23,745 nt of DNA from assembly GCA_045641065.1 (NCBI GenBank), contig JAZUGF010000002.1, positions 1-23,745 of the forward strand, in the 5' to 3' direction. Positions 22,226 to 23,745 of this stretch are shown here, piece by piece; the first letter of the stretch is position 1; every line of letters begins with the position of its first letter. Origin of the DNA: UBA1723 sp045641065 (lineage in GTDB: Bacteria; Bacteroidota; Bacteroidia; Bacteroidales; Paludibacteraceae). The notes below the pieces were generated by a model that worked only from the letters and a program-made list of their open reading frames with translations, searched no databases and was not told where the DNA came from. Both the position numbers and the translations under genes were made by a program.

Positions 22226-22879
22226 TTATCTTAGATCAACAATTTCAATATCTTTTCTCGACAAATCAAATGCAAATTGACGGTCTTCAATAGCCATCTC
22301 TGCGTAGTTGTCAACTGTGATTGTAGTGTTGACACCGTTTTTGCCCTGAAGCTTGATAGCATGAGGTTGCATAGAAGATTTGTCTACTGAAATTGATAGA
22401 CGAGCGTACGGACTCTTTCTATCTTCTGGATACAATTCCACAATCTCAACAGCCTTTCCGTTGTCGGTAGTCTCACCGATGTGAAGCATCTTATATCCTG
22501 ATTTGTAAGATGTTAAGACAAGGATTGGGTTGATTTTCTTCACCTCCTCTTTGCCAGGCTCACTCACAGTAACCTCGGCTGATTCAGGCATGTAGACATA
22601 CTCAGTTTTGCCATCAAAATAGGTATCGACGCCAGCTACAGATAATTTGAATTTCTCACCTTTAAGAAGAAGGTAGCCTTTCAAATCTTGTTTCTTTCCA
22701 CTTTGTGTATTCTCAACTTTGCAAGAGAAATCAATTTTTGAGCTCTTGTTTGATTTGTTGAAAGATGTTGTTGCCTTGTCAAGCAATGCCATGGCTTTCG
22801 GATCAACTGCATCCTGTGAGAATGCGATTGAGTTGAGCATACATAATATGAATGCGATTATAATATTTTTTGCTTTCAT
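22226..22879 (-). CDS. LolA-like outer-membrane lipoprotein carrier protein
   Basis: A 217-residue periplasmic protein: signal peptide MKAKNIIIAFILCMLNSIAFSQ, probably cleaved after IAFS, then a LolA/LppX-type beta fold. The segments ALLDKATTSFNKSNKSSKIDFSC, GYLLLKGEKFKLSVAGVDTY and FDGKTEYVYMPESAEVTVSEP match the family pattern (apolar cavity strands, F-DGK-Y-Y). Its probable job is to escort lipoproteins from the LolCDE complex to the outer membrane. The start is the ATG at 22879; a TTG two codons earlier at 22885 is less likely. In many Bacteroidales an ftsK homolog precedes this gene; here 866 bp of non-coding DNA precede it instead. It forms a likely operon with trxB. Confidence 0.85.
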   Translation of the reverse strand: MKAKNIIIAFILCMLNSIAFSQDAVDPKAMALLDKATTSFNKSNKSSKIDFSCKVENTQSGKKQDLKGYLLLKGEKFKLSVAGVDTYFDGKTEYVYMPESAEVTVSEPGKEEVKKINPILVLTSYKSGYKMLHIGETTDNGKAVEIVELYPEDRKSPYARLSISVDKSSMQPHAIKLQGKNGVNTTITVDNYAEMAIEDRQFAFDLSRKDIEIVDLR

Positions 22880-22950
22880 GTTCAAATAATTAAATTATCA
22901 ATAATTGTCTTAAAAAGTCATGGGGTTTCATAAAGAACTCTAATATTTTG

Positions 22951-23036
22951 AAGTAAACGTTTTTTGCGCTCGCCTTCGGCTCGCGCTATTGGAAGGGGTA
23001 AGGGCGTTCCGCCCTTTGCAAACCTCATGTTTACTT
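22951..23036. repeat. Two-hairpin REP-like repeat, copy D, flanked by an 8-bp inverted repeat
   Basis: Hairpin 1 at 22966-22986 has the same sequence as in copy C. Hairpin 2 at 23000-23016 is AAGGGCG, TTC, CGCCCTT. The element is enclosed by AAGTAAAC (22951-22958) and GTTTACTT (23029-23036), perfect inverted arms not seen around the other copies. Confidence 0.7.
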
Positions 23037-23442
23037 TCTTGACAAAGAGTCATTTTTTAATTCAGGTCAAAGATAAGAATTTTTGATGACGTAATGAATA
23101 TGAAGATTCATAAATAGAGATAATAAGAGTTAATAAAACTAAAAAATATGTGGTCAACGATGCACAAAATGATTTTCACGCGATTCTCAGCGAGTTAAAT
23201 ATGGATATAATTGGAGCTAATATACTGATTTGTAATAAATTATTATAGAATATTCATAATTGAGGATTTTAACGAAATAGCTAAAAAGAGTCTCAAAACT
23301 CTAAATTTCTGATTATTTTCTAAATTTTCATGAAGTTCTGCTTTATTTTGGCATATGTTAAAACGAACTTTGTATTGTCAAAAGGAAAATGGTACAAAAT
23401 TGAAAATTTGATCCTTCTGACGTGCTGATGTTTTTTTTGAAA

Positions 23443-23475
23443 GTAGGGGCAGGTTTCAAACCTGCCCGAAACTAC
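23443..23475. repeat. GTAG...CTAC palindromic element with GGGCAGGTTT arms
   Basis: GGGCAGGTTT (23447-23456), C centre, AAACCTGCCC (23458-23467): a perfect inverted repeat bounded by GTAG on the left and CTAC on the right. The GTAG/CTAC ends recall the GTAGAGACG family. A run of eight T lies upstream on the plus strand. Confidence 0.65.
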
Positions 23476-23745
23476 AAGAATTTTCACATACGGAAAAATT
23501 TAACAAAAAAATCAGTGGAGTAGGAGAGTGACTAAAATTTACAAATGTATTAAAATTTAATTGCAAACTGAAGTATCAACAAAAGTAACCGTATATAAAA
23601 AGATATATGCAAGAACAGTATTGAATTTAAGAAAATAAACGAAAAAACAAGCAAAAACAAAAGTAAAATTAACTTAGTTATTTAATGATATTTTTATTGT
23701 ATTATATTGAAACTTAGTGCTTTGTATAATGTAATTTAATGTTAT

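Larger units (their letters stand above)
22880..23745. other. Long AT-rich non-coding region at the window end
   Basis: An 866-bp stretch with no credible ORF, tRNA or rRNA. It contains two-hairpin repeat copy D (22966-23025) and a GGGCAGGTTT palindrome (23447-23467). Three minus-strand TAnnTTTG boxes lie at plus-strand 23542-23549, 23580-23587 and 23658-23665. The last 200 bp are extremely AT-rich. The boxes point toward the lolA-like gene but lack good -33 partners. Confidence 0.6.

Noticed and set aside
1..23745. tRNA, rRNA, CRISPR array, complete insertion sequence or prophage
   Set aside because: No cloverleaf with the TTCGAATCC-type arm, no regularly spaced direct repeats with unique spacers, no transposase, integrase or phage packaging genes were found in any intergenic region.

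Overview
The window reads as chromosomal DNA from a Bacteroidales bacterium, most likely Prevotella-like. The evidence is AT-rich intergenic DNA with Bacteroidetes-type promoters (TTTG about 19 bp before TAnnTTTG), little use of strong Shine-Dalgarno sites, and typical families: a BspA-like leucine-rich repeat protein, a DUF3089 lipoprotein, a lolA-trxB pair, and a large secreted HExxH protein with a DUF4859-like domain. Species cannot be fixed from the sequence alone.

Layout, left to right. (1) 1-1531: an AAA ATPase with a DUF4143-type C-terminus, then repeat-rich intergenic DNA. (2) 1532-8220: an AraC-type regulator divergent from a tripartite RND efflux operon (lipoprotein membrane-fusion subunit, inner-membrane pump, TolC-like channel) that ends in a strong terminator. 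The fusion-protein gene is split by a frameshift at about 2989. (3) 8237-10147: a DUF3089 lipoprotein hydrolase and a small BspA-like repeat protein. (4) 10233-11176: a HEPN/nucleotidyltransferase (HepT-MntA type) toxin-antitoxin pair and a small membrane protein. (5) 11368-14625: mfd, the transcription-repair coupling factor, on the minus strand. (6) 14626-16551: an apparent accessory island. It holds an orphan, 5'-truncated phage MuF-type protein fused to a nuclease-toxin-like C-terminus. Facing it is a roughly 95-nt transcription unit with its own promoter and terminator. Dispersed repeats lie on the 5' side. (7) 16552-20120: a SpoIID/LytB-type protein convergent with a secreted putative metalloprotease. 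(8) 20284-22879: a minus-strand cluster lolA-like, trxB, acyltransferase. (9) 22880-23745: a long AT-rich stretch with no gene that I can see.

The most striking non-gene content is the density of dispersed intergenic repeats. There are two-hairpin REP-like elements (three full copies and one fragment), GTAGAGACG palindromes (three copies), 9-bp CTCCGTGNN tandem units, GAAAAC hexamer repeats (one intergenic, one in frame inside a gene), and a duplicated promoter region upstream of the DUF3089 gene and the toxin-antitoxin pair. Several of these touch gene ends: they supply the stop codon of the ATPase, abut the mfd stop, and encode the first residues of the truncated MuF protein.

The best candidates for something undescribed are the MuF-toxin remnant together with the small convergent transcription unit at 14818-14949, and the two-hairpin repeat family.
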